A DNA stretch of 5,871 nucleotides from positions 1-5,871 of the forward strand of contig JAJZEY010000249.1 in assembly GCA_021805585.1 (NCBI GenBank), given 5' to 3'. This document shows, in pieces, positions 5,067-5,871 of this stretch (the first letter of the stretch is position 1; each line of letters opens with the position of its first letter). A program made the translations under genes and the position numbers. The stretch comes from Planctomycetota bacterium. GTDB taxonomy: Bacteria; Planctomycetota; Phycisphaerae; WQYP01. Under the pieces are notes generated by a model. It was not told where the DNA came from and did not search any database. It was given only the letters and a program-made list of their open reading frames with translations.

Positions 5067-5871
5067 ATGTCCCGTAAACCGAATCGGCCACCACCGGAGC
5101 AGCGCCGCCCCATGCCCGCATCCCCCACTATTCCCGGCCGCGGACAGACCGACCGCGATGTGCTTGAGGCCCGTGCCCGCGCCTGGGCGGAACGGCCGGT
5201 GTTGCGTGCCGTATATGCCGACTACTTCCGCAAAATGATTGATGCGCTGGCCACCCGCCGCACCGACCCGGCGCGTCCCCATGGCCTGGTGCTGGAACTT
5301 GGCGGCGGTGCCGGCCATTTCCGCGGCAGTTACCCCGCCGCCATTGTGACGGATCTGGTACCAAGTACACATATTGACATAGCTATTGATGCCATGCGAC
5401 TGCCGCTCCCGGACGCCTGCATCGACAACATCGTGCTTCACGATGTTCTGCATCATCTTCCCTTTCCCCTGGTATTCCTGGCCGAGGCCGCCCGGGTGCT
5501 TACCCCCGGCGGGCGCGTGGTGATGATTGAACCGTATATTTCCGCGGTATCCGGCGTCTGCTATCGGCTGGCCCATCCTGAACCGGTGGATATGCACGCA
5601 CCGCTTTTTCCCCCCGCCAGCGATGCGGCCGCGCCCCATCCGGTGGCGGTTCTTGGCCAGGGCGCGTTTGCCAGCAATCAGGCCATTCCCACACTGCTGT
5701 TCTTTAAATACGCGGCAGATTTCGCCCGCCGCTGCCCTGAACTTGCGCTGGTCCGCCGAAGCGTTCACAGCATGATTCTTTACCCGCTTTCCGGGGGGTT
5801 TTCCAAACCGGTCCTGCTGCCGCGATTCGCCCTGCCCGCCGCCCGAAAAATGGAGCACTGGTTGTCCCCCC
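5067..5871 (+). CDS. Class I SAM-dependent methyltransferase (type 11), 3' end cut by window
   Basis: 268 codons are visible and the gene runs off the right edge. The Rossmann-fold methyltransferase landmarks are VLELGGGAGHF (75-85, motif I, SAM binding), VTDL (94-97), DAMRLPLPD (108-116), LHDVLHHLP (124-132) and VLTPGGRVVMIEP (144-156). The later part (HPEPVDMHAP at 170-179, GQGAFASNQAIPTLLFF at 197-213, LSGGFSKPVLLP at 241-252) resembles, from memory, a subgroup found in exopolysaccharide and glycosyltransferase clusters, which suggests a sugar, lipid or quinone-like acceptor, not nucleic acid; the substrate cannot be read from the sequence. The gene follows the MCE gene by 38 bases and is probably co-transcribed. 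The start is uncertain: ATG 5067 lacks a good ribosome site, and ATG 5112 has GGAG at 5096-5099 but 12 bases away. The first 30 residues are proline- and arginine-rich and may not all be translated. Confidence 0.85.
   Translation, partial: MSRKPNRPPPEQRRPMPASPTIPGRGQTDRDVLEARARAWAERPVLRAVYADYFRKMIDALATRRTDPARPHGLVLELGGGAGHFRGSYPAAIVTDLVPSTHIDIAIDAMRLPLPDACIDNIVLHDVLHHLPFPLVFLAEAARVLTPGGRVVMIEPYISAVSGVCYRLAHPEPVDMHAPLFPPASDAAAPHPVAVLGQGAFASNQAIPTLLFFKYAADFARRCPELALVRRSVHSMILYPLSGGFSKPVLLPRFALPAARKMEHWLSP

Noticed and set aside
5061..5858. Minus-strand open frame of 265 codons opposite the methyltransferase
   Set aside because: The plus strand encodes a clear methyltransferase with ordered motifs. 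The antisense frame stays open because of GC-rich codon use and its protein is a Gly/Arg/His-rich sequence with no recognisable domain.

Overview
This is a GC-rich bacterial window with six genes: hpf (3' end only), ptsN, an HPr gene, pgm, satP on the minus strand, an MCE/MlaD-type gene, and a methyltransferase cut by the right edge. No rRNA, tRNA, CRISPR array or mobile element is visible. The MCE protein opens with an MNEKTRN-type N-terminus, carries a long helical tail and ends in a GTAG...DPRLYNSLLDL block. I associate that architecture with Planctomycetota, especially Phycisphaerae. The hpf-ptsN-HPr order and an HPr that keeps the HprK-type serine region fit that guess, but it is recall-based and not proven by the window.

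Positions 1-2865 are a plus-strand run. It starts with the tail of a short-form ribosome hibernation factor, then PtsN (EIIA-Ntr) and HPr, which are two phosphocarriers of a regulatory phosphotransferase system. It ends with a full-length E. coli-type phosphoglucomutase using a GTG start. Spacings of roughly 90-105 bases and the lack of clear promoters between the genes suggest co-transcription. The run would link translation hibernation, phosphoryl signalling and entry of glucose units into storage or cell-surface polysaccharide. No EI, HprK or sugar permease gene is present here.

Positions 2952-3533 hold satP (acetate/succinate:proton symporter, GPR1/FUN34/YaaH family) on the minus strand, convergent with pgm. 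A 448-base intergenic region (3534-3981) separates it from the divergent MCE gene. That region holds a candidate promoter for each side, several inverted repeats and one terminator-like hairpin at 3836-3867 with no obvious upstream gene. It is the only sizeable stretch that the genes do not explain.

Positions 3982-5871 hold the MCE/MlaD-like lipid-transport protein and, 38 bases later, a class I SAM-dependent methyltransferase. The latter resembles those found in polysaccharide or glycosyltransferase clusters. The two are probably co-transcribed and may both serve the cell envelope.

I see no convincing new multi-gene system. The points most worth a second look are the partial regulatory PTS next to pgm, the structured 3534-3981 region, and the MCE gene standing apart from the usual MlaE/MlaF partners.
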